DNA of 64,000 nucleotides from Zeimonas arvi (GCF_008039575.1 NZ_VDUY01000003.1:124001-188000); one strand, 5' to 3'; counted from the first letter of the stretch, positions 16,574 through 27,254 are shown. Made by a program: numbers and translations. The notes: generated from the letters alone by a model not told the origin.

Positions 16574-17767
16574 TCAGGGGGCCAACACGATCGACAGGTC
16601 GAGCACGTCGCCCGGGTTCAGGTCCACGTTCGGCACCTCGCCCGTGCCCGCATCGCCGCTGGCAACGAAGGTGAACATGCCGGCGTTGTCGCCGTCGGCC
16701 AGCACGGTGCCCGGATCGCCGACCAGCGCCGGTTCGACGTTCAGGTCGAAGGCGAAGTCGCCGGTATCGGCAAGGGCGTTCGCGAAGGCCACTTCGACAA
16801 CCACGTCGCCGTCGGCCATTGCGGCCACATCGCCCCTGACCTTCTGCAGCGCGCGAACCAGCGCAGCCTCGGCAGGGCTGACCGCGCCGGCGGCCACGCG
16901 ACGGGTCGACCCGTCGCCCGCCACCGCAACGAGCTCGATCGGATCGATCTGCGCGATCTCGCCGGCAACGACCGGCACGTTGGTGATCACGACGGTGCGA
17001 TAGCCCGGCTTGGCGACCACCAGGTTATAAGCGCTCCCTTCCTCGACCGGCGCGAGCTTCCAGACGCCATTGGCCGGCGTGGTCGAGCGCAGCACGGTGA
17101 CGTTGCCCGTCGCCGCGTCGTAGACCTGCAGCGACACGCTGGCGTCGGCCGCGGCGGCCGGGTCGACGAAGGAGCCGGCCACTGCACCGGCATCGAGCAC
17201 CGGAATCACGCGAACCACGGGCTTGAGGTTGTACTTCCCGCTGTTTCCGGACTTCACGATCGATCGCGCCGCATCGAAGTCGATTACCAGTTCGAGGAGC
17301 TGGCCTTCTTCCACGGTGAAGGGCTTGGCGTTGAGCTTCAGGCCGCTGGTCTGTCCGCTGGGCGTCTTGAGCGCCTCAACCGTACCGTCCGCCAGCACGA
17401 GCTCGTTGTCGTTCGGGCCCGAGCCGAGCACCAGGCGGAACTGGTGATACTGGCCGACCGGCACCTCGACCTGGCCAAGGTCTGCCAGGATGCCGTTGCG
17501 CAGCGTGAGGAGGTCGATCTTCCTCGGAGGATCCACGACGATCTCCTCCCATCCCGAGTCACCCTCCCCGGCGGCGTCGCTCATATGCACGCGCACCTTC
17601 TCGACGGTGACCCAGACCTCGCGATACTCCGGTGTGGCCGGCGCGTCGGTCAGCTGCACGCTGATCGTCCCCTTGGCGCTGGTCGCGGTGGTGGAATCGC
17701 CGCCCCCGCCGCAGGCCGCCAGCACGGAGGCCAGGAAGGTCATGAACAGGATTCGCAGGTACTTCAT
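16574..17767 (-). CDS. DUF4382-like lipoprotein
   Basis: A 397-residue lipoprotein. The signal peptide ends in LASVLAAC with the lipidated Cys at residue 19, followed by GGGGDS. Residues 32-190 resemble DUF4382 (ISVQLTDAPATPEYREVWVTV, then a Leu-rich IDLLTLRNG and the FRLVL strand). A carboxypeptidase-regulatory-like beta domain follows (about 200-285), and the rest is a beta-rich tail. It is probably anchored to a membrane and faces the periplasm or the surface. Function is unknown. Confidence 0.78.
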   Translation of the reverse strand: MKYLRILFMTFLASVLAACGGGGDSTTATSAKGTISVQLTDAPATPEYREVWVTVEKVRVHMSDAAGEGDSGWEEIVVDPPRKIDLLTLRNGILADLGQVEVPVGQYHQFRLVLGSGPNDNELVLADGTVEALKTPSGQTSGLKLNAKPFTVEEGQLLELVIDFDAARSIVKSGNSGKYNLKPVVRVIPVLDAGAVAGSFVDPAAAADASVSLQVYDAATGNVTVLRSTTPANGVWKLAPVEEGSAYNLVVAKPGYRTVVITNVPVVAGEIAQIDPIELVAVAGDGSTRRVAAGAVSPAEAALVRALQKVRGDVAAMADGDVVVEVAFANALADTGDFAFDLNVEPALVGDPGTVLADGDNAGMFTFVASGDAGTGEVPNVDLNPGDVLDLSIVLAP

Positions 17768-17978
17768 CCGGAGTCTCCAGGAGTTGGACGAACGCGAGGG
17801 ATTCTAGGCATGCCAACACGGAGAATCACGGGACAAAATAACTTGAAACATTTGTGGCGGAACGAGCGGTCGGGCATGCCGGACGAACGGCGATCGGGGC
17901 ATGAAAGTCGCTGCCGACAAGGCCAGGTTCCCTGACAGGGGGCCACCGGCCACGAGCGTCCAGCCGGCAACGAGCGTC

Positions 17979-17984
17979 TATACT
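17979..17984 (+). promoter_or_regulatory. Candidate -10 element of tRNA-Ser
   Basis: TATACT lies 15 bp before the mature tRNA start. No good -35 hexamer is seen; instead ACGAGCGTC occurs twice, 18 bp apart (17952-17960 and 17970-17978), just upstream. Confidence 0.45.
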
Positions 17985-17999
17985 TTCAGATTCCGATCC

Positions 18000-18089
18000 G
18001 GAGACGTGGCCGAGCGGTTTAAGGCAGCAGTCTTGAAAACTGCCGAGGGGGCAACCCCTCCGTGAGTTCGAATCTCACCGTCTCCGCCA
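18000..18089 (+). tRNA. tRNA-Ser(TGA)
   Basis: The acceptor arms GGAGACG and CGTCTCC pair, the discriminator is G and CCA is encoded. The anticodon loop CTTGAAA gives anticodon TGA (reads TCA). The long variable arm expected for a serine tRNA is present (GAGGGGGCAACCCCTC), as is the T arm with GTTCGAATC. Confidence 0.97.
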
Positions 18090-18124
18090 CGCTTCCCCAG
18101 CCTGCCTTGCCGACGCGACACGCA

Positions 18125-18571
18125 ATGCCCGACAGACCCGACCCGGGCGGCCTGCTGGTCACGCTGCAGTTCGGCCTGCTGGCCGCCCTGCTCGCGGTGG
18201 CCGCGCAGGGCGAGCCGCTGTCACCCGTGCCGGTCGTCCTCATGGTCGCGGGCATGATCGTCGGCCTTTGGGCGGTGAGCTGCAACCGCCCCGGCAACTT
18301 CAACATCCGTCCCACGCCCAAGGCGGGCGGCCGCCTGGTGAGCAGCGGGCCCTATCGCTGGATCCGGCACCCGATGTACACCGCACTGCTGCTGGCGGGC
18401 GCCGGCCTTGCAGTCGCCTCGCAAGGGCCGGTGGGCTGGGGGCTGTGGATCGCGCTGGCCGCGGTGCTGGCCGTCAAGGCGCTGGTGGAAGAGCGCCGGA
18501 TGATCCGGGCGCATCCGGAGTACGCCGGCTACGCGGCCCGGACCCGCCGGTTCGTGCCCTGGCTGCTCTAG
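18125..18571 (+). CDS. Isoprenylcysteine/phospholipid methyltransferase-like membrane protein
   Basis: A 148-residue membrane protein with about four hydrophobic segments and the signature of the ICMT/PEMT-like family: GPYRWIRHPMYTALLL and EERRMIRAHPEYAGYAARTRRFVPWL. These residues bind S-adenosylmethionine in related enzymes. The methyl acceptor in bacteria is generally not known. It starts 35 bp after tRNA-Ser. Confidence 0.85.
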   Translation: MPDRPDPGGLLVTLQFGLLAALLAVAAQGEPLSPVPVVLMVAGMIVGLWAVSCNRPGNFNIRPTPKAGGRLVSSGPYRWIRHPMYTALLLAGAGLAVASQGPVGWGLWIALAAVLAVKALVEERRMIRAHPEYAGYAARTRRFVPWLL

Positions 18572-18610
18572 GGCCTGTTCACACGACGATCGTCCCTGCG
18601 ACAGGCGTTC

Positions 18611-18934
18611 CTAGAACGGCACCCGCCCGGTCCACATGTCGAAGTACATCCGCCAGTCGCCCATGAAGCTGTAGAGCGGCCGCTTGAAGCTCGCCGGCCG
18701 GTTCTTCTCGAACGCGAAGTGCCCGATCCAGGCGAAGCCGTAGCCCGCCAGCAGGCCGTAGAGCAGGTACTGCGGGCGCCCGGTGGCGAACAGCATCACC
18801 AGGCATACGAGGCCAAGGGTCGACCCCAGGAAATGCAGCCGCCGGCAGGTGGCGTTGCTGTGCTCCTGCAGGTAGAAGGGGTAGAAATCGGCGAAGCTGC
18901 GAAAGCTCGCCGGGTCGACGGTCTGAGTGCTCAT
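18611..18934 (-). CDS. DUF962/Mpo1-like membrane protein
   Basis: A 107-residue protein with two hydrophobic segments. It carries the DUF962 patterns FYLQEHSNATCRRLHFLG and GHFAFEKNRPASFKRPLY. The yeast homologue Mpo1 is an iron-dependent dioxygenase in fatty acid alpha-oxidation and uses conserved His residues, which are present here (HSN, HFLG, GHF). The bacterial role is unproven. It lies 40 bp after the Nudix gene. Confidence 0.85.
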   Translation of the reverse strand: MSTQTVDPASFRSFADFYPFYLQEHSNATCRRLHFLGSTLGLVCLVMLFATGRPQYLLYGLLAGYGFAWIGHFAFEKNRPASFKRPLYSFMGDWRMYFDMWTGRVPF

Positions 18935-18974
18935 GATGGTCTCCTCGTCATCCGCACGACGAAGGAAGATCCTA

Positions 18975-19583
18975 TCAGCCCCGCTCGAACGCCGGCCAGG
19001 GCCAGGCCCCCGAGAAGAGCTTGTCGAGCCAGAAGACCGCGATCTGCGTCTTCACGTCGGTGAGCCGCCCGGCGCGCAACTCGCCGATCAGCCAGTCGAG
19101 CGTGACCGCCTCGACGTCGAGGTGCTCGTCGTCGTCGAGCTGCTGGCCGGTGTGCGCGAGGCCCCGGCACAGGTAGACGTGCATCTCCTCGGTGGCGAAG
19201 CCGATCGCCGGGTGCAGCACGGTGAGCAGCGCCCATTCGGCCGCCTCGTAGCCGGTTTCCTCGAGCAGCTCGCGCCTGGCGGTGACCAGCGGCGCCTCGC
19301 CGGGATCGAGCTTGCCGGCCGGCATCTCCACGAAGTGCCGGCGCAGCGGGTAGCGGTACTGCCGCTCGACCAGGATGCGACCGTCGTCGAGCAGCGGGAT
19401 CATGACCGCCGCGCCGGGGTGCACGACGTACTCGCGGAAGCTCTCGCGCCCGTCGGGCAGGCTGACGCGATCGCGGCGAATCTTCAGGAAGCCGCCCTGC
19501 CAGGCGAGCTCGGAGGCGAGCTCGCTTTCAGTGAGGTCGCGAGGCGTCCGGGTCGGGTCGCCGGACGGCTTGCCGTCGCTCAC
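18975..19583 (-). CDS. Nudix hydrolase, ADP-ribose pyrophosphatase type
   Basis: A 202-residue protein with a complete Nudix box, GKLDPGEAPLVTARRELLEE followed by TGYEA, which binds the metal. The preceding RQYRYPLRRHFVEMPAG is typical of ADP-ribose and related nucleoside-diphosphate-sugar pyrophosphatases. It starts four bases after the nuoN stop and so belongs to the end of the complex I transcript, as in many Burkholderiales. Confidence 0.9.
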   Translation of the reverse strand: MSDGKPSGDPTRTPRDLTESELASELAWQGGFLKIRRDRVSLPDGRESFREYVVHPGAAVMIPLLDDGRILVERQYRYPLRRHFVEMPAGKLDPGEAPLVTARRELLEETGYEAAEWALLTVLHPAIGFATEEMHVYLCRGLAHTGQQLDDDEHLDVEAVTLDWLIGELRAGRLTDVKTQIAVFWLDKLFSGAWPWPAFERG

Positions 19584-19587
19584 CGGA

Positions 19588-21066
19588 TCAACCGACGACC
19601 GCCGCGCGGATCGCCTCCAGGCACAGCGCCATCAGCGGACCCGGCACGATGCCCAGCAGCAGCACCGCCGCGCCATTGACCGCCAGCGTGGCGCGCGCGC
19701 CATTGCCGGCCTCGATCGGCGCGGTGTCGGTCGGCGCGTCGAAGTACATGACCTTGACGACCCGCAGGTAATAGAAGGCACCGACCAGCGAGAACAGCAC
19801 CGCGACCACGGCCAGCCAGACCAGCCCCGCCTCGACCGCCGCGGTGAGCACCGCGAGCTTGGCGTAGAAGCCCACCAGCGGCGGGATGCCGGCCAGCGAG
19901 AACATCAGGATCAGCATGACCAGCGCCATCCAGGGGCTGCGCGCGTTGAGGCCCTTGAGGTCCGAAATGCGGTCGCACTCGAAGCCGCGGCGCGACAGCA
20001 GCTGCACCAGGCCGAAGGTGCCCAGGGTGGTCAGCACGTAGGTGATCACGTAGAAGAGCGACGCCCCCCAGGCGGTGGGCACCGCGCCACCGTCGCCGTC
20101 CACGATGCCCGACAGGAAGCCGAGCAGCACGAAACCCACCTGCGCGATCGTGGACCAGGCCAGCATGCGCTTGAGGTTGGTCTGGGCGATCGCCACGATG
20201 TTGCCCACCGCGAGCGAGGCCACCGCCAGCACCAGGATCATCGCCTGCCAGTCGTTGGCCACGCCGGGCAGGCCTTCGACCAGCAGCCGGAAAGCGATCG
20301 CGAAGGCGGCCAGCTTGGGCGCGCCGGCGATCAGCAGCGTGGCCGAAGTGGGCGTGCCCTGGTAGACGTCGGGCAGCCACATGTGGAAGGGGACCGCGCC
20401 CAGCTTGAAGGCCAGCCCCGCCACCAGGAAGACCACGCCGAAGGAGAAGACCATCGGGTTGGCCAGCCCCATGTCGAAGCGCAGCGAGATCTCGGCCAGA
20501 TCCAGGCTGCCCGCGCCGCCGTAGATCATCGACATCCCGTAGAGCAGGAAGCCGGAGGCCAGCGCGCCCAGCACGAAGTACTTCATCGCCGCTTCGGTGG
20601 ACGGGTTGTCGTCGCGGCGCAGCGCGGCCAGCGCGTAGAGCGACAGCGACATCAGCTCCAGGCCCAGGTAGATCACCAGCAGGTTGCCGGCCGAGATCAT
20701 CACCATCTGGCCCAGCAGCGAGAGCAGCGCCAGCGTGTGGAACTCGCTGCGCGGCATGTCGCGCTCGGCGGTGTAGCGCCCGCCGTAGATCAGCGCGGCG
20801 GCCACCGCCACGATCGCGCACAGCTTGAGCAGGTTGGCCAGCGGATCGGCCACGTACATGCCCGAGAACGCGTACTGCGTGCCGGCGGCGCCCGACTGCC
20901 CGATCAGCACCGCCGCCGGGAAGGCCATGGCCACCAGCGCCAGCGTGAGCGAAGACGGCCGGCCCGGCGACTTGACCATGGCCTCGATCAGCAGCACGCA
21001 GCAGGTCGCCACGAGCAGCACGATCTCGGGGAGCGCGGCGAGGATATTCAGGGATTCAGCGTTCAT
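19588..21066 (-). CDS. nuoN: NADH-quinone oxidoreductase subunit N
   Basis: Membrane subunit of complex I, 492 residues, with about 14 transmembrane helices and an antiporter-like fold that pumps protons. The proton-channel stretch with the conserved Lys is present in [20 protein letters not shown], and the [15 protein letters not shown] helix follows. It is the last nuo gene in the operon, 34 bp after nuoM. Confidence 0.97.
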   Translation of the reverse strand: MNAESLNILAALPEIVLLVATCCVLLIEAMVKSPGRPSSLTLALVAMAFPAAVLIGQSGAAGTQYAFSGMYVADPLANLLKLCAIVAVAAALIYGGRYTAERDMPRSEFHTLALLSLLGQMVMISAGNLLVIYLGLELMSLSLYALAALRRDDNPSTEAAMKYFVLGALASGFLLYGMSMIYGGAGSLDLAEISLRFDMGLANPMVFSFGVVFLVAGLAFKLGAVPFHMWLPDVYQGTPTSATLLIAGAPKLAAFAIAFRLLVEGLPGVANDWQAMILVLAVASLAVGNIVAIAQTNLKRMLAWSTIAQVGFVLLGFLSGIVDGDGGAVPTAWGASLFYVITYVLTTLGTFGLVQLLSRRGFECDRISDLKGLNARSPWMALVMLILMFSLAGIPPLVGFYAKLAVLTAAVEAGLVWLAVVAVLFSLVGAFYYLRVVKVMYFDAPTDTAPIEAGNGARATLAVNGAAVLLLGIVPGPLMALCLEAIRAAVVG

Positions 21067-21100
21067 CTCGTTGTTCCGCGAGGCGTTTCGATCGCGCCGC

Positions 21101-22582
21101 TCACTTGATCTTGGAGACCGACACGTGCTCGAGCAGCGCGCCGATCGAGGCTTCGGTCATGTCGGTGACCGGCTTCGGGTACACGCCCATGCCCAGCACC
21201 AGCAGCGCCATCGCGACGAGCATCCAGAACTCGCGCCGGTTCAGGTCCTGCAGCTTGCGGACTTCGTCGTTGGCGATGTCGCCGAAGATCACCCGCTTGT
21301 ACATCCACAGCGAGTAGGCCGCGCCCCAGATCAGCGCGGTTGCCGCGATCAGGCCGATCCAGAAATTGAACTGGACGGCGCCCAGGATCACCATGAACTC
21401 GCCGATGAAGCCCGAGGTGGCCGGAAGGCCGGCGTTGGCCATCGAGAACAACATGAACAGCGCGGCGAACTTCGGCATGGTGTTGACCACGCCGCCGTAG
21501 TCGGCGATCTGGCGAGAGTGCATCCGGTCGTACATCACGCCGATGCACAGGAACATGGCGCCCGACACGAAGCCGTGCGAGATCATCTGCACGATCGCGC
21601 CCTGCATGCCGATGTGGTTGAAGATGAAGAAGCCGAGCGTGACGAAGCCCATGTGCGCGATCGACGAATACGCGACCAGCTTCTTCATGTCGGCCTGCAC
21701 CAGGGCCACCAGGCCGATGTAGACCACCGCGATGAGCGACAGCGCGATCATCAGCGTGGCGAGCTCGTGGCTCGCGTCGGGCGCGATGGGCAGCGAGAAC
21801 CGCAGGAAGCCGTAGGCCCCGAGCTTCAGCATGATGGCCGCCAGCACCACCGAGCCGCCGGTGGGCGCCTCGACGTGGGCGTCGGGCAGCCAGGTGTGCA
21901 CCGGCCACATCGGCACCTTCACCGCGAAGGCGATCAGGAAGGCCAGGAAGATCGGCACCTGCGCCTCGAGCGGCAGCGGCAGCGCGTGCCAGTCCAGGAT
22001 CGCGAAGGAGCCCGACTCGAGGAACAGCCAGATGATGGCGACCAGCGTGAGCAGCGAGCCCAGCAGCGTGTACAGGAAGAACTTGAAGGCCGCGTAGACG
22101 CGGTTGGGGCCGCCCCAGACGCCGATGATGATGTACATCGGGATCAGCGTGGCCTCGAAGAACACGTAGAAGAGCAGCCCGTCGAGCGCGCTGAACACGC
22201 CGATCATCAGGCCCGACAGGATCAGGAAGGCGGCCATGTACTGGGCCACCCGCTCGGTGATGACCTCCCAGCCCGCGATCACCACGATGACGGTGATGAA
22301 GGCGGTCAGGATCACGAACCAGACCGACAGGCCGTCCACCCCGAGGTGGTAGTTGACCGCGAAGGCCTCGATCCAGGGCGTGAGCTCGACGAACTGCGCC
22401 GCCGACGACGCACGGTCGAACTCGGTGAACAGCGGCAGCGTGGCCAGCAGGCCCAGCAGCGCGCCCACCAGCGCGACCACGCGCACCGCCTGCGCGTTGC
22501 GGTCGTTGCCCACGGCCAGCAGGGCCACGCCGAACAGGATCGGAATCCAGATTGCGGCGCTCAGGATCGGAAAGGAACTCAT
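21101..22582 (-). CDS. nuoM: NADH-quinone oxidoreductase subunit M
   Basis: Antiporter-like proton-pumping subunit of complex I, 493 residues. It has the [20 protein letters not shown] channel segment with the conserved Lys and the following [14 protein letters not shown] helix. The start chosen is ATG 22582 ([14 protein letters not shown]), where the first helix of the family begins; the frame is open upstream inside nuoL but without homology. Confidence 0.97.
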   Translation of the reverse strand: MSSFPILSAAIWIPILFGVALLAVGNDRNAQAVRVVALVGALLGLLATLPLFTEFDRASSAAQFVELTPWIEAFAVNYHLGVDGLSVWFVILTAFITVIVVIAGWEVITERVAQYMAAFLILSGLMIGVFSALDGLLFYVFFEATLIPMYIIIGVWGGPNRVYAAFKFFLYTLLGSLLTLVAIIWLFLESGSFAILDWHALPLPLEAQVPIFLAFLIAFAVKVPMWPVHTWLPDAHVEAPTGGSVVLAAIMLKLGAYGFLRFSLPIAPDASHELATLMIALSLIAVVYIGLVALVQADMKKLVAYSSIAHMGFVTLGFFIFNHIGMQGAIVQMISHGFVSGAMFLCIGVMYDRMHSRQIADYGGVVNTMPKFAALFMLFSMANAGLPATSGFIGEFMVILGAVQFNFWIGLIAATALIWGAAYSLWMYKRVIFGDIANDEVRKLQDLNRREFWMLVAMALLVLGMGVYPKPVTDMTEASIGALLEHVSVSKIK

Positions 22583-22608
22583 CGCGTTCGTTCTTCGTTG
22601 TGTCGGGG

Positions 22609-24666
22609 TCAGCCGCGCAGCAGCGGCAGCACGACGAACAGGAGCAGCAGCGCCACGCCGGCGATCATGGTGATCGCATAGCTGTTGAGCCGGCCGTTCT
22701 GGGCGAGCCGCAGCACGCCGGAGAACCAGCCCACCAGCTTCGCGCTGCCGTTGATCGCCAGCCCGTCGATCAGCGCCTGGTCGCCGCCCTTCCAGAGACC
22801 GCGGCCCAGCAGCCGCGCGCCGCCGGCGAACACGACCTCGTTGATCCGGTCCATGTAGTACTTGTTGTCGAGCAGCCGGTAGAGCCCGCCGGCCGAGGCC
22901 TTGATCGCCTCCGGCAGGCGCGGGTTCACCATGTAGCAATACCAGGCGGCGACCACGCCGGCCACCGCCAGCCAGAAGGCCGGCGTGACCACCGCGTGGG
23001 TGCCCAGCGCGAACCAGCCGTGGAAGTGCCCGGCGATGGTGGCCATGGCCGGGTGCTTCGCGGCATCGACCGCGATGACCTTGTCGAAGTAGCCGCCGAA
23101 GAGCATCGGCCCCACGGTGAGCAGGCCGATGATGGCCGAGGGCACCGCCAGCGCGATCAGCGGCAGCGTGACCACCCACGGCGACTCGTGCGGCTTGTCG
23201 CCGGGCGCCAGGCCGTGATGGTGCGCGTCGTGACCATGCTCGTCGTCGTGCGCGGCCGCGCCGTGGGCATCGTGACCGTGGTCATGGCCATGGCCATGAC
23301 TCGGCTCGTTCCAGCGCTCCTTGCCGTGGAAGACCAGGAAGTACATCCGGAACGAGTAGAAGGCGGTCACGAACACGCCGGCCAGCACCGCGAAGTAGGC
23401 GAAGCCCGCGCCCGGCACGTTCGCGAACTTCGCCGCCTCGATGATCAGGTCCTTGGAATAGAAGCCCGAGAAGAAGGGCGTGCCGATCAGCGCCAGCGAG
23501 CCGATCAGCGAGGTGATCCACGTGATCGGCATGTACTTGCGCAGGCCGCCCATGTTGCGGATGTCCTGGTCGTGGTGCATGCCGATGATCACCGAGCCCG
23601 CGGCCAGGAACAGCAGCGCCTTGAAGAAGGCGTGCGTCATCAGGTGGAAGATCGCCACGCTGTAGGCCGAGGCGCCCAGCGCCACCGTCATGTAGCCCAG
23701 CTGCGACAGCGTGGAGTAGGCGACCACCCGCTTGATGTCGTTCTGGATGATGCCCAGGAAGCCCATGAACAGCGCGGTGATCGCGCCGATGGTGATCACG
23801 AAGCCCAGCGCGGTGTCCGACAACTCGAAGAGCGGCGACATCCGCGCCACCATGAAGATGCCCGCGGTGACCATGGTGGCCGCGTGGATCAGCGCCGAGA
23901 TCGGCGTGGGGCCTTCCATGGAGTCGGGCAGCCACACGTGCAGCGGGAACTGCGCCGACTTGCCCATCGCGCCGATGAACAGGCAGATGCAGGCCACCGT
24001 GAGCAGCGACCAGGACGTGCCCGGGATCAGCTCGATGGTGCGGTCGGCCAGGCCGGGCGCGGCAGCGAAGGTCTGGGCATAGTCCAGCGAGCCGAAGTGC
24101 GCCAGCACCAGGCCGATGCCCAGGATGAAGCCGAAGTCGCCCACCCGGTTGACCAGGAAGGCCTTCATGTTGGCGTAGATGGCCGTGGGCCGCGTGTACC
24201 AGAACCCGATGAGCAGGTAGGAGACCAGGCCCACCGCTTCCCAGCCGAAGAACAGCTGCAGGAAGTTGTTCGCCATCACCAGCATCATCATCGAGAAGGT
24301 GAACAGCGAGATGTACGAGAAGAAGCGCTGGTAGCCCGGGTCGTCGGCCATGTAGCCGATGGTGTAGACGTGCACCATCAGCGACACCGAGGTGACCACG
24401 CACATCATCGTGGCGGTCAGCGTGTCGACCAGGAAACCGACCTCGAGGTTCACCCCGCCCACCGACGCCCACTGGTACAGCGTGCCGTTGAAGGTGTTGC
24501 CCTGGAGCACGTCCATCAGCGTCCAGAGCGATGCCGCGAAGGACACCGCCACGCCGGCGATGGTCACCGTGTGCGCGCCGGCGCGCCCGACCTGGCGGCC
24601 GAACAGGCCGGCCACGATGGCGCCGACCAGGGGCGCGAAGGCTGCGAGAAGGTATGCGGTTTTCAT
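22609..24666 (-). CDS. nuoL: NADH-quinone oxidoreductase subunit L
   Basis: Largest membrane subunit of complex I, 685 residues, with about 16 helices including the long C-terminal lateral helix. The conserved QFPLHVWLPDSMEGPTP channel motif with the upstream Lys is present. A His-rich loop encoded around 23213-23300 carries 12 His in about 30 residues (HGHGHDHGHDAHG followed by HDDEHGHDAHHH). The rest of the protein is of normal length and order. Confidence 0.97.
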   Translation of the reverse strand: MKTAYLLAAFAPLVGAIVAGLFGRQVGRAGAHTVTIAGVAVSFAASLWTLMDVLQGNTFNGTLYQWASVGGVNLEVGFLVDTLTATMMCVVTSVSLMVHVYTIGYMADDPGYQRFFSYISLFTFSMMMLVMANNFLQLFFGWEAVGLVSYLLIGFWYTRPTAIYANMKAFLVNRVGDFGFILGIGLVLAHFGSLDYAQTFAAAPGLADRTIELIPGTSWSLLTVACICLFIGAMGKSAQFPLHVWLPDSMEGPTPISALIHAATMVTAGIFMVARMSPLFELSDTALGFVITIGAITALFMGFLGIIQNDIKRVVAYSTLSQLGYMTVALGASAYSVAIFHLMTHAFFKALLFLAAGSVIIGMHHDQDIRNMGGLRKYMPITWITSLIGSLALIGTPFFSGFYSKDLIIEAAKFANVPGAGFAYFAVLAGVFVTAFYSFRMYFLVFHGKERWNEPSHGHGHDHGHDAHGAAAHDDEHGHDAHHHGLAPGDKPHESPWVVTLPLIALAVPSAIIGLLTVGPMLFGGYFDKVIAVDAAKHPAMATIAGHFHGWFALGTHAVVTPAFWLAVAGVVAAWYCYMVNPRLPEAIKASAGGLYRLLDNKYYMDRINEVVFAGGARLLGRGLWKGGDQALIDGLAINGSAKLVGWFSGVLRLAQNGRLNSYAITMIAGVALLLLFVVLPLLRG

Positions 24667-24670
24667 GTCG

Positions 24671-24979
24671 TCAGCCCTTCAGGCTGTCGAGCGCCTCGGC
24701 ATCGACCGTATCGAAATTGCGGAACAGCAGGACCAGGATCGCGAGGCCGATCGCCGACTCGGCGGCCGCGACCGTGAGGATGAAGAACACGAAGATCTGG
24801 CCGGCCGCATCGCCGAGGAAGTGCGAAAAGGCGATGAAGTTCAGGTTCACCGCGAGCAGCATCAGCTCGATGGACATCAGCACGATGATCACGTTGCGCC
24901 GGTTCATGAAGATGCCGATCACGCTGATCGCGAACAGGATCGCGCCGAGGATCAGGTAGTGGGCGAGCGTGAGGGTCAT
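24671..24979 (-). CDS. nuoK: NADH-quinone oxidoreductase subunit K
   Basis: Complex I membrane subunit with three helices, 102 residues, the normal length. Conserved Glu residues in [14 protein letters not shown] and [11 protein letters not shown] are present. The ATG at 24979 overlaps the nuoJ stop (ATGA), so translation is coupled. Confidence 0.97.
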   Translation of the reverse strand: MTLTLAHYLILGAILFAISVIGIFMNRRNVIIVLMSIELMLLAVNLNFIAFSHFLGDAAGQIFVFFILTVAAAESAIGLAILVLLFRNFDTVDAEALDSLKG

Positions 24980-25590
24980 TCCTGGCTCCCTTGGCGGGGC
25001 TGGGCCGGCATCTTGATCATGCGCAGGCGGTCCTGGCTGCGGGTGCGCACGGCGGCGGACGGATCGTTGTAGCGGACGTCCTTGCGGCGGCGCAGCGTGA
25101 GCGCGATGGCCGACACGATGGCCACCAGCAGGATCACCGCGGCGATCTCGAAGGCCCAGACGTACTCGGTGTACAGCAGGCTGCCCAGCGCCTTGGTGTT
25201 GCTGTAGTCGGCCGGCAGCCTGGGCGCGTCGGTCGCCTTCACCCCGCCGAAGGAATGAATCAGCACCGCCGCCAGCTCGAGCACCACCACCACGCCCACG
25301 AAGAGCGCGACCGGCAGGTTCTTCCAGAAGCCGCGCCGCACGCTGTCGAGGTTGATGTCGAGCATCATGACCACGAACAGGAACAGCACCATGACCGCGC
25401 CCACGTAGACCAGCACCAGCGTGATCGCGAGGAACTCGGCCTTCAGCAGCATCCAGATGCCGGCGGCCGAGCAGAAGGTGAGGACGAGGAAGAGCGCCGA
25501 GTGCACCGGGTTGCGCGAGGAGATCACGCGCAGGGCCGCGAACACGGTGACGGCGGCGAAGAGGTAGAAAAGGACGGTCGTGGCTTGCAT
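24976..25590 (-). CDS. nuoJ: NADH-quinone oxidoreductase subunit J
   Basis: Complex I membrane subunit with five helices, 204 residues. The start [16 protein letters not shown] at ATG 25590 fits the family N-terminus; an in-frame GTG at 25611 would add seven residues. The helix 3 region [16 protein letters not shown] is typical. The stop overlaps nuoK. Confidence 0.96.
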   Translation of the reverse strand: MQATTVLFYLFAAVTVFAALRVISSRNPVHSALFLVLTFCSAAGIWMLLKAEFLAITLVLVYVGAVMVLFLFVVMMLDINLDSVRRGFWKNLPVALFVGVVVVLELAAVLIHSFGGVKATDAPRLPADYSNTKALGSLLYTEYVWAFEIAAVILLVAIVSAIALTLRRRKDVRYNDPSAAVRTRSQDRLRMIKMPAQPRQGSQE

Positions 25591-25617
25591 GGATGTCGCT
25601 CGGACTCGCACTTCGCA

Positions 25618-26106
25618 TCAGCGATAGCGGGCGTCTGCCTCCCGGTTGGCGGCGATTTCCTTCTCGTAGCGATCGCCGATCGCGAGCAGCATTTCCTTCG
25701 TGAAGTACAGGTCGCCCCGCTTCTCGCCGTGGTACTCGTGGATGTGGGTCTCCACGATGGAGTCCACCGGGCAGCTCTCCTCGCAGAAGCCGCAGAAGAT
25801 GCACTTGGTCAGGTCGATGTCGTAGCGCGTGGTGCGGCGGGTGCCGTCGGCGCGCTTGTCCGACTCGATGGTGATCGCCAGGGCCGGGCAGACGGCCTCG
25901 CACAGCTTGCAGGCGATGCAGCGTTCCTCGCCGTTCGGGTAGCGGCGCAGCGCGTGCAGGCCCCGGAAGCGCGGCGACATCGGCGTCTTCTCTTCCGGGT
26001 AGAGCACCGTGATCTTGCGCGCGAAGAAATACCGCCCGGTGAGCCGCAGGCCCTTGAGCAGCTCGGTGAGCATGAAGCTCGTGAAGAAGTCCTTGACCGC
26101 TGTCAT
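25618..26106 (-). CDS. nuoI: NADH-quinone oxidoreductase subunit I
   Basis: Peripheral arm subunit with two 4Fe-4S clusters. Two ferredoxin motifs are complete: [11 protein letters not shown] and [11 protein letters not shown], each followed by a Pro. It has 162 residues. Start at ATG 26106 is preceded by GGGTGA with 6-nt spacing; a GTG three codons earlier (26115) is less likely. Confidence 0.97.
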   Translation of the reverse strand: MTAVKDFFTSFMLTELLKGLRLTGRYFFARKITVLYPEEKTPMSPRFRGLHALRRYPNGEERCIACKLCEAVCPALAITIESDKRADGTRRTTRYDIDLTKCIFCGFCEESCPVDSIVETHIHEYHGEKRGDLYFTKEMLLAIGDRYEKEIAANREADARYR

Positions 26107-26125
26107 TCGATTCACCCGTTACCGG

Positions 26126-27199
26126 TCAGTTCCAGATGTTCCACGGCGTCTGGATCCAGATGGCGACCACCACCAGCCAGACCAGCGTCACCGGAATGAA
26201 GATCTTCCAGCCCAGGCGCATGATCTGGTCGTAGCGATAGCGCGGGAACGACGCCCGGAACCAGATGAAGAGCGAGACCATGAAGAAGGTCTTGATGCCG
26301 AGCCAGATCCAGCCCGGAATCCAGTTGAAGACCGCCGAGTCGATCGGCGGATACCAGCCCCCGAGAAACATGATCGACGCCAGCGCCGACAGCAGGATCA
26401 TGTTGGCGTATTCGGCCAGGAAGAAGATCGCAAAGCCCATGCCCGAGTACTCGACCATGTGACCGGCCACGATCTCGGACTCGCCTTCGACCACGTCGAA
26501 CGGATGGCGGTTGGTCTCGGCCACCGAGGAGATCTGGTAGACGACGAAGATGGGCAGCAGCGGCAGCCAGTTCCAGGACAGGAAGTTGAGGCCCATCTCG
26601 GCGAAGGTGCCGCGGCCCTGGGCATACACGATCTCGCTGATGTTGAGGCTGCCCGACACCATCAGCACCACCACCAGGCAGAAGCCAATGGCGAGTTCGT
26701 AGGAGACCATCTGCGCGGCCGCGCGCATCGCGCCCAGGAAGGCGTACTTGGAGTTCGAGGCCCAGCCCGCGATGATCACGCCGTAGACCTCGACCGAGGT
26801 GATGGCCAGCAGCAGCAGCAGCCCGGCGTTCACGTTGGCCAGCACTAGGTCGGGCCCGAAGGGCATCACCGCCCAGGCGGCCATGGCCGGCATGATGGTC
26901 ATGATCGGCCCGAGGATGTACAGGCCCTTGTTCGCCTGCGCCGGGACGATCACCTCCTTGAACATCATCTTGAATGCATCGGCGATCGGCTGCAGCAGGC
27001 CCTTCGGCCCCACCCGATTGGGCCCGATGCGCAGGTGCATGAAGCCGATCATCTTGCGCTCCCACAGCGTGAGATACGCGACGCAGCCCAGCAGCGGCAG
27101 CACGATCACGACGATCTTGACCAGGTTCCAGACGACCGGCCAGGCGGCGCCGAGCGTGCCCTCGCCCCAGGTGGTGACGCCGTTCAGCAGATTCTCCAT
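26126..27199 (-). CDS. nuoH: NADH-quinone oxidoreductase subunit H
   Basis: Complex I membrane subunit that forms the quinone chamber with NuoB and NuoD, 357 residues and about eight helices. Typical stretches are [19 protein letters not shown] and [20 protein letters not shown]. Start at ATG 27199 ([12 protein letters not shown]) fits the family; the frame is open into the preceding gap but without homology. Confidence 0.97.
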   Translation of the reverse strand: MENLLNGVTTWGEGTLGAAWPVVWNLVKIVVIVLPLLGCVAYLTLWERKMIGFMHLRIGPNRVGPKGLLQPIADAFKMMFKEVIVPAQANKGLYILGPIMTIMPAMAAWAVMPFGPDLVLANVNAGLLLLLAITSVEVYGVIIAGWASNSKYAFLGAMRAAAQMVSYELAIGFCLVVVLMVSGSLNISEIVYAQGRGTFAEMGLNFLSWNWLPLLPIFVVYQISSVAETNRHPFDVVEGESEIVAGHMVEYSGMGFAIFFLAEYANMILLSALASIMFLGGWYPPIDSAVFNWIPGWIWLGIKTFFMVSLFIWFRASFPRYRYDQIMRLGWKIFIPVTLVWLVVVAIWIQTPWNIWN

Positions 27200-27200
27200 G

Positions 27201-27220
27201 TTTCCGTTCTTCGTCTGCGT
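27201..27220. repeat. Intercistronic repeat copy between nuoG and nuoH
   Basis: On the plus strand TTTCCGTTCTTCGTCTGCGT. It matches the copy at 31525-31549 after removal of five bases and with two mismatches. It lies just upstream of the nuoH start. Confidence 0.45.
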
Positions 27221-27254
27221 GTGGTCGTGAGGTTTCGCGCGTTCGGGCGGCCGA

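Noticed and set aside
18000-18089. tRNA-Ser as an attachment site of an integrated element
   Set aside because: No integrase follows and I found no duplicated tRNA 3' end nearby; the next genes look chromosomal.
22552-24777. A 741-codon open frame on the plus strand opposite nuoL and nuoM
   Set aside because: It is antisense to conserved complex I genes, its product is an Arg/His/Gln-rich sequence without any family resemblance, and such frames are expected in high-GC DNA.
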